A stretch of DNA of 64,000 nt from Astropecten irregularis (taxonomy: Eukaryota; Echinodermata; Asteroidea; Paxillosida; Astropectinidae). Of this stretch, positions 25,750-37,837 are shown piece by piece (positions within the stretch are counted from its first letter, which is position 1; the number at the start of each line of letters is the position of its first letter). Below the pieces are notes generated by a model. That model was not told the origin of the DNA and did not search any database. It worked only from the letters and a program-made list of their open reading frames with translations. The stretch covers positions 16,010,602-16,074,601 of the forward strand of contig OZ020257.1 of NCBI GenBank assembly GCA_963971285.1. Reading direction: 5' to 3'. The position numbers and the translations under genes are program-made.

Positions 25750-27165
25750 GAAAATAAACAGGCCAATATTGTTGGATTTTAAAATCATGAATTGCAAATT
25801 TTGCGAGAATCTCGAATGTAATGAGCATTCGGCTATAGGCTTATATACCGCGGGAAGAAGGACGTATAAGTGCACGGGTTGTGATGGATGTTTCGATCGC
25901 ATGGACACTTTTCTTGTACGGGAACCAATCACGCGGAAACACAGTTTGTGGAAAATGTGGCTAGCAGAGTGAGTTACAATTCGGCATCAAAATGTCAAGG
26001 TAGCCAATTTGTGCCATTATCACCTTGTCTCTTGGGCACTATGTTGTGTGTGCACAGACCATTTCACCCCTTACGAATTATGTTTCTTTTTTTATTCCAA
26101 CGGTGCTGATGGATACAAGACTACATACTGCAGTCTGTAGACTTAGGCTAGTAATATTCGTGAAATGCTTCTACACAATTAAAAGAGAAGGTTAAAATGC
26201 GAAGCTAAAAATAATTATTACAGTCGAATACTCCAATGAAGTCAGAGTGCAGCAACGCTACAAAATAAATTGTGTAATTTTATTCCATCTAATGACAGTG
26301 ATAATGTAAACGGCCGTTAGCGTGCTAACAATGATAATTATGTTAATGTATAAACACACGCATAGCCTTTATAATTAAACCATCTCTTTCCCTTCGTGCA
26401 GAACGGCGTATATACTAAGCAAATAAACTATTTACATTGGGAGGTGACGGAAAGTGCGTTTGTAATGGAATCCATTCGATTATAAAATTGTTGGCTGGTC
26501 TGCGAAAAAATAACCTTGGTGCCGTGAATAATGAAGGAGCAGGCTCGGTTATTTATCATTATTAAAGGTATCTTTTCTCCTTTTCAAACGCGATCAACAA
26601 AGAGCTATATGGGCTATTTGGCACATCCAGGGTCCGTCAAAAACCATCCTATTCTGTATGGCAAAATGCGTGGGTGAATGCCACATTTTGTGTTCTCATC
26701 GGTTATTATGTGTCCCAATCATTAATACGTTGTGTGTTCAATATGATGTGTTAAAAATCATGAGATCCGATATCTAAAGCGTGTGTGGCCTGCCGAACAA
26801 AACACCACTCTCACACACAGCCCACTTTTTTTCTTTCTTTCTTTATCAAATACTATAATACCCAAAGAGTTAACGTCCTTTCATGCAGAAAATATTATCT
26901 TTCATGTATAATAAAAAAAAGAGACCGTGCTGTTATATTATATCATAGTTTGATCAGCATTTCGTTGCAAGGCGAAGGCTCTGGATCTATTTTGAGAGCA
27001 ACACTCAACAGCGCCGTGTAATTCTATACGAAAAAACAGCCAAACACCGATGGTTAAAGACACACACAAGCATGGGTGCTTCAATATGTGGCATGTTCGC
27101 CTGACGTGGTATAAAGATGGACCATATACAACAAACTAGGCTCGTTTTGTTGTTTAATTATACCG
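25750..27165. other. No supported gene; Cys-rich small frame noted
   Basis: Next to family C copy 1, a 74-codon plus-strand frame (25748-25972) has Cys spaced C-x2-C-x4-C and C-x2-C-x2-C, reminiscent of a zinc ribbon, but there is no splice or homology support. The remainder is AT-rich with no structure seen. Confidence 0.45.
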
Positions 27166-27172
27166 ATTCTTA

Positions 27173-27297
27173 GGCTGTATCCGAATCCAGTTGTCTAGAG
27201 CTATGTCTTGGCGCCGGCCCCATTGTAAATGCATTGGAACGTGCTGACAAAAGACGTAGCCTTAGCTTTAGAAGTCTGTTTCGGATACGGCCAAAAG
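27173..27297. mobile_element. Foldback element with GGCCGTATCCGAA ends
   Basis: Left GGCTGTATCCGAATCCAG and right TTTCGGATACGGCC pair over about 35 bp with mismatches, as do the inner TCTAGAGCTATG / TAGCTTTAGAAG segments. The 159-codon open frame starting at 27234 runs through the right arm. Confidence 0.6.
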
Positions 27298-28699
27298 GCT
27301 CCATATTGTGGCGAGACCAATGTCGGCTGTTTGAAAAGGGTGGTACGTTTAAAGGGAGGGGGAAATTTATGAAGCAGTTTCGCACCAATAGCAGAGTGAA
27401 GCTGGTAAGCTGGACCGCTCGTTTTTTCTACTTTACCCGGTTGCTTATTGCTTTACTGCGTTTCTTTGTTTCCTTAATGCATGTGGTATCATCGATAGAG
27501 GGCGCCAGACTCATGACGTCACATTTAAGCCCTCTCCTGGTGAATTTTGTCTCGGCATCGATACTGGCGTGCATGGTGAAGTTGTCGCTTGCAAACAAGC
27601 GCCAGCTGCCTAGTGTACAAGTCTCTCCGAGAGAAGCTGGGATTAATTTTGGTCGGTGCATTTGTTTTAGTCTTGGGCGACACTCGCGGCGGAGAAAACA
27701 AATCCTTTTTTAATGAAACTGTCGCCGAAAAAATGTCACTCGGTTAGCGAGTTGCTGCATGGAACTAGGGCGGGCTGTCTATGCTGCAGAGCTGCTGACG
27801 TATCATCATCTACTGACAGCAAATAGAAACGCGTGGACGAGATATAGTATAGGTCAAACTGCCTCTCACGAAATTCAACCCGCGATCGATAATTTACCTA
27901 AAATGAATCTATAAGGCCATAACTTAAGCCAATTGTCAGTCTCGATACGTACTCCACATGAAGCAAATGATTATATTCCCCGACACCTTAAGGGGAGTTG
28001 GGATTCAGTCTCGTCATGTAAATCTATCAGACACAACACTTGCCCCAGCATCCACTCAGTATAATACAATACATCTTTTTATTACCACCGTTGAAAGCTT
28101 CATTCTATCACCCAGCTCCCAGCGGTGGCGAATCTTCTTCCTCCTAATAAATTCACTTGTAAAATGATACCAGTCCATCTCACCCGTTCCATATTTTTTT
28201 TTTTTTGCATGTTAGTGTTTTCGCAATCGTACCCAGTGAATGGACCAATGAATTCCGTACTTGTTCCCACTTTCTCCGAACGCATTTAGGTATCGCAATG
28301 ACCAGTGATACCTTCTACAGCAAAAGCCCCCATGGCTACTGGTTAGTACGGTTGCAGATAGAAGAGGCAATTGTATTGAATAACACCTCAGCGAGACAAG
28401 GAAGGGGAGAGGGAAAAGGGGGAAAAGGAAAACGAAATTGCTGGGAAACGTAGGTATTCAATTTCCACGGACTGCAATTATGAAACAAACTCGGGAATGT
28501 CGCATGGTGGGACATGGTAATTGAATTGAGTGGTCATGCGCCTATTATTTTGAACGGGTCTTAAATAATTAATCATGGACTTCTTTGACTGGGATCCCAA
28601 AGATCGCGGAATGACCGCTGCCATAGCGTCATGGTGGAACCAATTCCACATAATTACCGCGTCATTGTTGTTATTTCAAAGGGAAATCTAAATTGCGTA

Positions 28700-28872
28700 A
28701 TTTATGCTTGGAGTTAGGAGGGCCTGACGCGTTTCGATCCTAGCAGAATCTTTACCAAAGGAAAGATCCTGTTAGGATCGAAATGCGTCAGGCCCTCCTA
28801 ACTCCAACATTTGATACATTTCAGATTATTTTGGCTGATGAACAGTTTGCAGCAGTTCATTACTTGTATCGT
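28700..28872 (+). mobile_element. Hairpin element, twin 1
   Basis: A 96-bp palindrome (28710-28805; arms about 44 bp, few mismatches) starts GGAGTTAGGAGGGCCTGACG. It is followed by a conserved tail TTTTGGCTGATGAACAG … TTCATTACTTG that is shared with the 44.3 kb copy, so the repeat unit is longer than the hairpin. Confidence 0.8.
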
Positions 28873-29399
28873 GTAATTTATAAATAATGTTAACGCCTTT
28901 AAAGCTTCGCATGCTTTCTTGTTAACCATTTGAGCGTTCGTTTACCCCTACCCATGGGCCATGAGATATCTTCAATAATTATATCGATCGGAATTAAGAC
29001 GGTGTCATGGAACTCCAGTTACTGGTATATCACGCTCAAATTGAGCTATATATACCATACACAGAACGCTCAAACGGTGTATTAGGTTTTCAACGGATAG
29101 GGATCACTTTCGCCAAGCTCGTTCCATTTCTCCTTTTCTTTTCTTATTTCCATGATAATTATCATCTTTCAGCCAGAAGCTTGAGAAGGGTTTCAATTTT
29201 CTCACACTTTCTCCTCTTTGTGACTGGGGGTGAATGGGGGACATTATACCTACGGGAGTTCCGTGCTCGGTTCGATCGCATGAAATGCGATCTTCGTCTG
29301 CAATGCTTTCGCAGTTATGTCACGAACGTCTTACTTGTGTTCTGTATTATATATTATACATGTAAATGATAATACAGTACTTGGCACTCTACATGGAAA

Positions 29400-29475
29400 A
29401 TACCAAAGCTATACATGTATATAATATATACATATTATATATATATATTATATAATATATATATTATATATTTAC
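29400..29475. repeat. AT-rich self-complementary TATA tract
   Basis: TATACATGTATATAATATAT-type runs able to fold on themselves. A second short tract lies near 29661-29690. Similar short TA runs occur at 41633-41651 and 42765-42805. Confidence 0.8.
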
Positions 29476-30285
29476 TTACCCATTTCTAAACATTCTCCAA
29501 ACCAATGAACTTGAAATTTCATTCTCTCTTTCGAGATCATTCTCTATTTTCTATACAAATTTGGGCTGTAAAAATGTGTCTATAAAAGGTACCTAAGACA
29601 TTAGGGAGACACCAAAATGTCTCTTTAATGTTCGCTGTCTCCCTAAGGTCCGATCCAGGTATATACATGCATATATAATTATATATATTTAGGGCCAGAA
29701 ATAGAACCGACCCTTTATAAAAAAAATAAAAATAAAAATAAAATAAATGAAAAAATTATTCGCGGTATTTTGGGAGGCACTGAAGAGACACATAAACATG
29801 AATGTTAAAAATGTAATCACGCTTTAAATCATACAGGCCTGTGTGGAATGATCATTACCATGCATAACATATTAAATCATCTTTCCACAAGGAAGCTTGA
29901 TCAAGCTTTAAAACAAATTCTTACTTAAAGTTTATTGCTTTGTTTACACCTCAGAAAACCATTTCTGGCCCGGGTGAGATTGACGTCATGATTATTAAAT
30001 ATGGTCACCCAGTCTCGTAAGGCGTGAATCTTTTTATAGCATCTTGACGTTGTGGGTAAACATAGACCGCATAGCTGAAGACTCAGTATAGAGTGGTGTT
30101 GTTGTTGAATGCCAAACGAACATTGCACACGCTGGAGACATGGAGATGACGAAGAGGGGGATTACTACGGCGACATTTTAGCAGAGGTTGACTGTCAGTA
30201 CACACCTTTTATCGAATTACCTTAAGTGGGGTCTTAATGAAAGAAATGCGACACCAGTTATCCCTAGACCACGGTAATGAAAGAT

Positions 30286-30530
30286 TTATTCCGATGAGAC
30301 AATTCGAGGTGCCTCCAACCGTTTCCTGGTGTCGTCATTCAGGACTTCATCAAGTGATCGTGTAGAGTAGAGAGACATGGTGGAAAAGAAATCCTCTAAG
30401 ACCAAGCCTACAGGTGTAGGATACCCCTTGGGAATGAAGCGAGGGAACAGACCGTGAACTTGATGGGATAAACGGGATTCACCGTGATTTTGTCTCTGGT
30501 TTCGGCCGTGTACAGGCTCGGCTGAACCCA
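30286..30530 (-). CDS. Candidate terminal coding exon (80 codons)
   Basis: A very strong acceptor (ATTTTTCCTGTTCTGCAG) at 30531 on the minus strand is followed by 80 open codons, entered in phase 1, and a TAA that overlaps an AATAAA (GAATAAATC). The predicted segment is polar, with two His/Gln/Arg-rich stretches, a FIPKGYPTP loop and a DDTRKR dibasic site near the end. It could be the C-terminal tail of a receptor or a secreted precursor. It lies 3.4 kb downstream of the GPCR first exon on the same strand, so it could belong to that gene, but nothing proves this. No homologue is recognised. Confidence 0.4.
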
Positions 30531-31242
30531 CTGCAGAACAGGAAAAATGCCTGGCGACATTCATCTATATCAGATACTACTTTTTTTGTTTTTGTTCTAC
30601 TTTTTGTTGTTACTTATGATGAAAAACCAATCACGTGTGATAATTTATAGGCTGCATGCCATAAATATATCAATTTAATTCAATTCGATGTGCGTATTTC
30701 ATGAACTGCATCTTGCAGAATTTCATCAACCAGAAAAACAACCCGAATTACATATCGCAATCAGAGTCTTAATTACTTTTTCATCCTAGCAGGATCTTTT
30801 TTTTCCATAATCAAGTACCGGTATATATACCTTCAATGCATAGGCTCGATATTGAGAGATTCCTCGTCGCATTGCTGTAAAAATAACTGAAAATGTAGTT
30901 TTCTTTAATGTATTCATTTTATTATTTGCGTTGGCTTCAATCAGTCTGCCCTCCGGTTGGTTTGATTGTAATTTGACTTGCTTCTTCCCTCCCTTGGGGT
31001 ATATCCCGAATAATACCGGCGATTAATTAACCCGTTTGGTTGCATGAGTGGGATGCACGGCCTCGGGGGCTCCGGCCGGCGCAGCGCAAACCAAGCGAAA
31101 CGGAAGAAAGCAATTTTCCAGGCACCAACATGCTCGTTTGTTAAATTCGATCATGTGTGATGTCCCTCCTGTGTGTACGACCATTTGGTTTGGGCTGCAA
31201 ATTGACAATTCTCGTCCTCGACAGTTACGGAATGAAGATTGC

Positions 31243-31605
31243 CCTTTTTAGGAAATATCATATTTCGGTTTTTATCAAAGAAATACAGATTCATGAGCAC
31301 AAAATACCAAGACTGATACAAAAACAGTCATCTGTAAAAATTGCAGTCCCACACGATGCCCACTTTTTGAGAAAACAGTCAAAAACAGCCATAGTATTTC
31401 TTAAGTCTTCTCTCTTTTATTTTTGATCTTTTTAAAGAGATTTCCGGTCGTTCTTTAACAAATTTCTGGATAAATACACCATTTCAGGCGGAATAATTTT
31501 AACGGTATGTTTCTTCCACCACCATCTTTATACCCTGTAAGTTATACGTAAATCTGTGAACATTTCTGTTTGGGTATGCTACCAAAGTATGATACTCCCT
31601 TTAAG
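31243..31605 (+). mobile_element. Family C element, copy 2
   Basis: Near full length, about 363 bp: left end with ATATCATATTTCGG, then GATTCATGAGCACAAAATA, CACGATGCCCACTTTTTG, GGATAAATACACCATTTCAG, TTTTAACGGTATGTTTC, and right end CTACCAAAGTATGATACTCC. Confidence 0.8.
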
Positions 31606-31609
31606 TCAT

Positions 31610-33900
31610 GTCACAGTCTTTGCTGCAGTCCACTGCACGACTGAGCCAGTCGCCATATGCAGTCATTCACATTTAATATACCAACACTTTAACAAGGTCG
31701 TTTAGAAACTAATATATCATTTTGGCAGGAGGAACCCGCATCAGTTAAACGATAATTGTGTACCTATAACAGTCATATAATTATGTATAGAATGGAATAC
31801 CTACATCCCTATGGTCATAATTATGTATAGAACAACCAGTGTATTGACTGAAAAACTAATTAAACGTGGGATATACGTGGTCTACTATCCGACTCACAAA
31901 TCCCCCGTTTATGTCGTGGAAACCTAGAAATTTGAATACAATTGAATAAAAATTGATACGCATAAATAAGCGGGCAAACAAATGTCGGAATTATCTTTAT
32001 CATTTTGAAAATAAATTAAATGAACAGTCAATGTATTGATGAAGAAAAGGATATCAGATCACTTTGTGTTACTGCAAATACAAATAGGCCAATATGGAAA
32101 TTCACCAGTTGCATTTTTACAGCGCCTCACATTGACACAAATTCAACACTGTGTCAAAATGAATGACTAGTTTTCCGAGCTTAATGTTTCTTCAGCAATA
32201 GGACTTATTCATTGCCATGGGCAACGAGGGGGCATTTGATTATGTCACGTTCTCTTCCTTAGATGATTGGGAATGGGGGAGGTTGGGAGGCGAGGTTTAA
32301 GGTTGTCTCTACAGCCAGCGAGAAGAGACATCATTGAAGCTCCGGTCAGTCGATTCTTCGTAAGCGGTTTGACATTATCCACGGGTGCGGAAAATTCCAG
32401 GCCAAAACCTTGTTGCATGTGGAGGAGGGAGGAACAAATCTGATGATTTGATCGTTGATACGCGTTTTTCCGTTCTCATTCTGGACATCAAATCACTGAG
32501 TGATCGAATGGATGAAGTGAATGGTGTATACGTGAGAGGGTTTTTGTGTAAGACACTGAAGTTCCCCCTCTCCATCAAACAAAATGCAAAAGAGTATAAG
32601 AACAAGGGAAAATGCAGGAGCATTTTTGTGAATCCAAATTGATTCTCCGATATCATCTTCAGAATAATCTGAATTTCGTTTCAACGCACTTGCTGAGATC
32701 TAAGCTCCCTTCCCTTGGTACTGTTATCACAGACCGATGATATGATGCAGCTATTTTTGGTTTCTCTCGCAAGAGCTGCGTCCTGAGGGGAGGCGATGCT
32801 TAGTCTCGTGTCGATGCATTCATCATACGCAATGGGATTGTTTTGTAGCTTCTTTACCATAAGTTGTCATCAAGCTATTTTTAATAAGATTAGGTCCATT
32901 AGCTTATGTCATTTCGTTCTTTCGCTATTAAAAGCTGAACACAAGACGCGGTCGCTCCATGTCGTGCCAAGTGTATAGAAGAAGAAAAACCTAAACATGA
33001 AGACTATTGCTTCACAATAAGACGCAGCAAAATTGTCGAGTGCGTAAATATAATTATCATTTGGTGTGTGTCGTTGTGTTTGTATGTTTATACGCGAGAT
33101 AATTTACCGTAGAGGATAGGTAAATAGAACCAGCGTCTTAATAAGAGGGGGCTGGATATTTACGGATACCGCTTCAACCCTAGTGAAGGTCCAGGTATAT
33201 CTCCTTCTAATGGAGGAAGAATCCAGGATTTCCTTTGGGCGGATTTTTTGTGGCTTTTCCTTTTTTTTTCTTGCTTAATTTTTGTTTGTCGGCTTCGTTT
33301 GTTCAGGCGTAGACGAATATTGACTGGATAGAAACAAGAGTGAGACGAGATATAAGCTAGACAAGTGGGTGGGCAGGTTATGAGACTTGAGAGCGGCCCC
33401 ACACCGATTGTTCTTTAAAATTGAAGCTGTATACACACATACCGCAGGCTAGATCTAGAGTGGCGTGCACTGCCTTAGTTGGAGAAGTGATGGTAAATGT
33501 TTGACCAGAATAAACTCAATTCGCCGTCGTCGAGAAGGCGCGAACCTATACACAGGGCCTTTATTCCTCTGCCAAAGTCATTTCGATTTTCCCTTTTAAA
33601 ACCCCATACGCTTTCCTTAATTCTACGGTGTTTAAATCCAAACGTTAATCCCCAATTAGGAATAGGTTTATAAAACAAATTTAACGGATCTATATTTCGT
33701 TTATATGCAGGTTTTTTTTTTGAGTTAATCTCATTTTTTTTGGTAATGGAATTCAATGAAAGGTTTGAAGAGTATATATCTTTAACGTACAGTCTGATAC
33801 ACAGCTCTGATGAAGCTTAACCAATGTATAAAGCCAAATGCAGATATTTGGCGCCATTTTCTATCCTGAGTGTTTGTTCAAATTGATGTTTTCTAGCATA
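31610..33900. other. No supported exon; probable intron of the GPCR gene
   Basis: Lies directly downstream of the receptor first exon on its strand. No transmembrane-like frame with good borders is seen. Overlapping plus and minus frames at 32375-32656 are ambiguous. Confidence 0.45.
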
Positions 33901-33953
33901 ATAATTCACTTCGAACGCGTCAATATTGACTTGACTACAGTATTAATACTCAC

Positions 33954-34262
33954 GGCCTGCGTGTAGCTGACAGCACGGCAGAGGAAATCGCCCAACTTCC
34001 AGGTATTGGTCACGTAAACTGTGGCCGTTGGAATGACACAGATGATGAGGATGGCGATGTCCGAGAGAGCCAGGCTGGCCACGAAACTGTTGGTGACCGT
34101 CCTCATGTCGCGATGCCTGATGATTATGTGGAGTACGAGCGAGTTGCCGGTAATGCCCACAGCGGCGATCAGCAGCATGACGATGGGGAAGATAATGCCG
34201 CTCAGACCCTGCGATCCCTCCTCCCCGGCGCCGGTGGAGTTCTGACAGTCCGCGTCCTCCAT
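33954..34262 (-). CDS. Neuropeptide-type GPCR, first coding exon (TM1 to start of TM3)
   Basis: Seen: 103 codons from an ATG in good context (CTACAATGG). Residues 1-19 form a short acidic extracellular N-terminus with an N-glycosylation site (N8-S9-T10). TM1 spans about 20-46 and has the GN signature (N40 = 1.50). The first intracellular loop reads HRDMRTVTN, and TM2 (about 57-78) carries LALSD (D68 = 2.50). ECL1 has a Trp (W88) before LG, and C95 is the conserved Cys at the top of TM3. The exon stops after Q102-A103 at a strong donor (GTGAGT, 33948-33953). Family knowledge: MRTVTN plus TW..G..LC is typical of beta-group rhodopsin receptors for peptides (orexin/allatotropin, NPFF/SIFamide, NPY/RYamide, galanin-like). 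Such receptors sit in the plasma membrane and signal through G proteins. The ligand cannot be told. TM3-TM7, the DRY motif and the NPxxY motif must lie on further exons at lower coordinates, which I could not identify. Confidence 0.9.
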
Positions 34263-34689
34263 TGTAGAGTATAGTCAAGTTGATCAACAGGTAATCACGC
34301 TAAAAGGGGGCAGAGAACATGAACGATGTTTTTTCTCTCTGTCTTTCGGTTTAAGACCCAAGTTGCTGCTTTAGGTCTAAACGTAGGCCTACCACTCATA
34401 CGCGAGAGGTATCCTTCGTGAGCAAAGATTACAAACAGTTCAAGTGTTTTAAACAAGTCGCAGACGAGAGTTAAGGTTTGATCTTTGTCGTCGTTGGACG
34501 TCTTTCTATTCGGCGAACATCAAGATGATGACAGGATTATAACACAGATTGATACTGCTATCGGTGTACGCTGTTAACTGCAGTGACGAGGTATATCGCT
34601 ATAATAACCGTACGAGCTCTCACAAGGCCAAGTGTAATATGCTAGCACCTTGCTCCAAACACATCACAACGTAGACTGTACGCGCGAGA

Positions 34690-34960
34690 GCAAGCACGTG
34701 TAGTTTTGTTATGTGGTGAACCTACGTTGAGGGGATCTAGCTGCAGCCGCGCTCGCTCGCTGGTGATTCGGTTTGAACACGCGGAGGTTGCCCACACAGG
34801 CAAAGGCGCGCCGAGTCAGCAGCAACGCCAGGTACCCACCTGTTTCTCAGTACGCCTGCGCAGAGGCCAGCGCACCCACAGTGCACAACCACGTGGAGAG
34901 TTATCTTGGGTCATAAAAAAGCGCGCGCGGCAAAAAAAGTGTCTTCTTAAGCATGGGCGT
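34690..34960 (-). promoter_or_regulatory. Possible promoter/first-exon region of the GPCR gene
   Basis: This CpG-richer stretch lies about 430-700 bp upstream of the receptor start codon, in otherwise AT-rich DNA. It contains GCGCGCGC, a TTTTTTATG TATA-like run on the minus strand near 34917, an NRF-1-like CTGCGCA, an E-box CACGTG-type core and, on the minus strand, a donor-like CAG|GTGGGT near 34830. An AG acceptor-like site lies just upstream of the receptor exon (about 34300). A 5' untranslated exon spliced to the receptor exon is an inference. No transcript evidence is available. Confidence 0.25.
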
Positions 34961-35289
34961 GATGCGGTTGTTATTGTTGTGATATACTGTTGGTTTGAGT
35001 ATCGGGATCACTGTTTGTGATAATAACATGTTTAGTCCGCCATGACTAATGAAGTAGTCTGGTGCCCTTGCCATTTTATGTTTGATATATAAAACAACAT
35101 ATGGACATTAGAAGCCAGAGAGAGAATAAAGTGAAGTGTATGCAATTTTTCTCTTTCATCAATTTGGTCGTATGGCTTAAAGTGAAGTACATGATTTATG
35201 TCTGTTTACATGCTGAGCAAACCAAGGCCACTAAAGTACAGGTTTTTAAAATATGTGATGAACCTTAATGTACTCTTAGCTAAAAACCA

Positions 35290-35465
35290 GGGGCCAATTT
35301 CACAGAGCTACTTAAGCACTAAAATGTGCTTAAGCACAAAATGCCTTAGCAAAAAAAAGCAGTAAACATCACATGGAAATTTGGTTGGTAATCCTGTTTG
35401 ATCAAGGCAAGACTTTTCATGCTAAAGCAAATTTTGTGCTTAAGCAGCTGTATGAATTTGGCCCC
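35290..35465 (+). mobile_element. Family B MITE-like element, copy 2
   Basis: Complete 176-bp copy: GGGGCCAATTTCACAGAG … TATGAATTTGGCCCC. Internal repeats of GCTTAAGCAC and the core GGTAATCCTGTTTGATCAA. Located about 1 kb upstream of the GPCR exon. Confidence 0.85.
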
Positions 35466-35969
35466 GGGAATCAAATCGAGTGACTAATACCCTGCTGACG
35501 TCATCAATCACACACACAGACATAGGGCATTATGTATAAATGTGTCTGGTTTTCGTCGAACGTGTTTTCACGCTCGCTTGCCGAATTTTTTTCCGGCGAA
35601 TAACGATCCCGTTTATGTTTCATCGCGTGGAATTTTTGCTCACCGAAACAAATTAAGAAACCCGTCTTGAATCAAGACGTGCGTTGCTTAAGAACCGAAG
35701 AAGGATATAGAAGAATGTTTGATATCAAAGCAGATTTACGATTATTAGTTTCACTTGACAAACACTGAATGAAAAGGCTGATGCTCTATCCCTAGTGTGA
35801 TACATTCAAGGCCTGTCTCAACATCCTTCCTACTTAACGCCAAGGCGCTATAACGTCACCCTGGATAGCAAGCGCCCCTGTCACTCGACTTGACGGAGGT
35901 AAGGCCGGGGAATACTGATTACCCGATGATCATAATACTTTGTAGTAGTCTAAAGGCGCGAGAGAAAGT

Positions 35970-36116
35970 TAATGGGAGACTTTGGAGAACCGGTCTTCAA
36001 GTCAACAGCGCATGCGCACGCACGCGCAAACCAACGCGCGCATGCTCACAATTGCGCACGGCGTGGTTTGCGCGTGCGCTGTTGACTCAAGACCGATTCT
36101 CCAAAGTCTCCTATTA
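35970..36116. mobile_element. 147-bp foldback element with GC-rich loop
   Basis: Arms TAATGGGAGACTTTGGAGAA … and their complement TTCTCCAAAGTCTCCTATTA pair for more than 50 bp on each side. The arms include GCATGCGCACGCACGCGC alternating purine/pyrimidine runs. The 85-codon frame here is a by-product. Confidence 0.8.
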
Positions 36117-36119
36117 CCT

Positions 36120-37650
36120 CTGCAGGATTAAAGCTATGGAGCTATAGCACCCGTATGTGATGCAGCGCGCCCGCGCGATGTCTGTAGCATCAAAAGCCTC
36201 ACTAGCCCTCTTTGCAGTTTTTCTAGAGTCCGAAGAGGAGGAATTGTGAACTATATCAGCGAATTATATGGCTATGACTTGTTGAAACAGGGAAGCACAG
36301 CACAGCCAGCCGCAGGATCCATCGGTTTGACAGGCGTGGTATACGCAATGGCGTGCGTGTTGCACGCTTCAGTAACGCATCCCTCCACGCGTTAAATCGC
36401 GACAGTGACTGCTGTGCAAACAAGTAGCTACGCGCTTATACAAAATAAAGCTGCGATGTTGGATCCGTGAAGTGACATGTGTGATAATTACACGAGGAGT
36501 ATTTTTGGGTATACAGATGCAACTTTCATTTCAAGCAGTTGTAATTTTCCATGCCGGGTATATGAAGGCCTCTCGTTATAGAGGAACAACTGTGGTACGG
36601 TTGGCATATACAGTCTGACCTACTTATTGGTAATTATGTATACCAATGAATGCCTCAACGTGAATTTAATTATGATCAGATCGAAACAGCAATTAGGTTT
36701 ACCGTTCTATTTCATTCGTCTGTCATTGTATCAGCTGACTGCCATAGCAGCTGACTGTGACGACGGGAACAATTATTGAATACACTGCCTTAATTCGTGT
36801 CACGAAAACTATCATCTGGCTGAAAGTGTTTCATAGAATTGTCTATACAGATGCACAGATCAATTTTGCATAACGAAACACTTAAATTTCTTTGTACACA
36901 CTGTTTTCTCATGTATAGTGAATTTACTTGCTTGTGAATTCTCTCGTATACATTTTTACCTTTTAAAGAACAAACTTCATATTTATCATGAAGCCGTCTT
37001 ATTTTAGTCTGTGCACAAAGCTTTTTAAAGATTTGTATATTCTTCATACAGACTAATGCATGTATTGGCATAACGGTTTTCTCCTCAAAAATATATAATG
37101 CCTTAAGCTCTTCCGTAACCTGAAGTTGCCCTTACCATAAAACCAAATGCCGTAGTGACTCAGCAGGATGTAAAAAGCAATCTAAATGAACAATCCATTC
37201 ATACATCTTACTATGATTTTAATCCTCAGCCAAAAATAACCATTATTATTAAATTATACAATATGTTTCGTTTTGGGGAGCGGTTTACTCAATATTTATT
37301 ATTTGTGCGGTAGAGAAAAATAGCACTTAATATAATTATAAATTGCAAATGACGCGACGAAGAGTAAGAATAATAAAAGTGGTTATGAAAAAGAAGAGGA
37401 AGAAGATTTTCGACAGCATCAATACACGCAGAATCTGCTGATTCCTGTCTACTTGGAATTGACAAGCAATAACAACTTCAGTTTATTATGTGCTGAAATT
37501 AAGCTTATTGTCCACTGAACCATTCCCCAGATGCTTGCTACATAAACACAGCGACCAAACGCAACCGAATCAACAAGCTATATACAGAAAAACCCTGAGA
37601 GTACGTGCCATGCAGAAAGCCTCTCGGATTTTCTGCGAACGACGTGAAAC
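36120..37650. other. No gene seen
   Basis: Unique-looking, AT-rich to 37.6 kb. No exon with convincing borders and no repeat until the 37.65 kb repeat cluster. Confidence 0.55.
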
Positions 37651-37651
37651 A

Positions 37652-37792
37652 CTGGGGTCGATTTTATGAAGCCCTACGATCGATCGTAACTCGAGATACG
37701 AAGGATAACCCATCGTATTCTTCGTCATCTACGTGGGGCTGCAATGCGTCATAAGTCCTATATTACGATGAGTTTGTTGAAATCGACCCCAG
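37652..37792 (+). mobile_element. Family A MITE-like element, copy 5 (full length)
   Basis: Best preserved copy, about 141 bp, flanked by CTGGGGTCGATTT and AAATCGACCCCAG, a 13-bp perfect terminal inverted repeat. First of four repeats packed into 37.65-38.23 kb. Confidence 0.85.
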
Positions 37793-37837
37793 GTCAGGGA
37801 TGCCTGGTTTGCGGCTTTATTATGGGCCTTTCTCCAA

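Noticed and set aside
27234-27713. 159-codon plus-strand frame
   Set aside because: Begins in the loop and crosses the right arm of a foldback element; begins at a non-ATG codon; no domain.
28710-28872. Active hammerhead ribozyme using the tail CTGATGA with the arm GAAAT/GTC (type II order)
   Set aside because: I tried pairing stems I and II across the arm and tail; the closing pairs fail (A-C and A-G), so no functional fold is supported.
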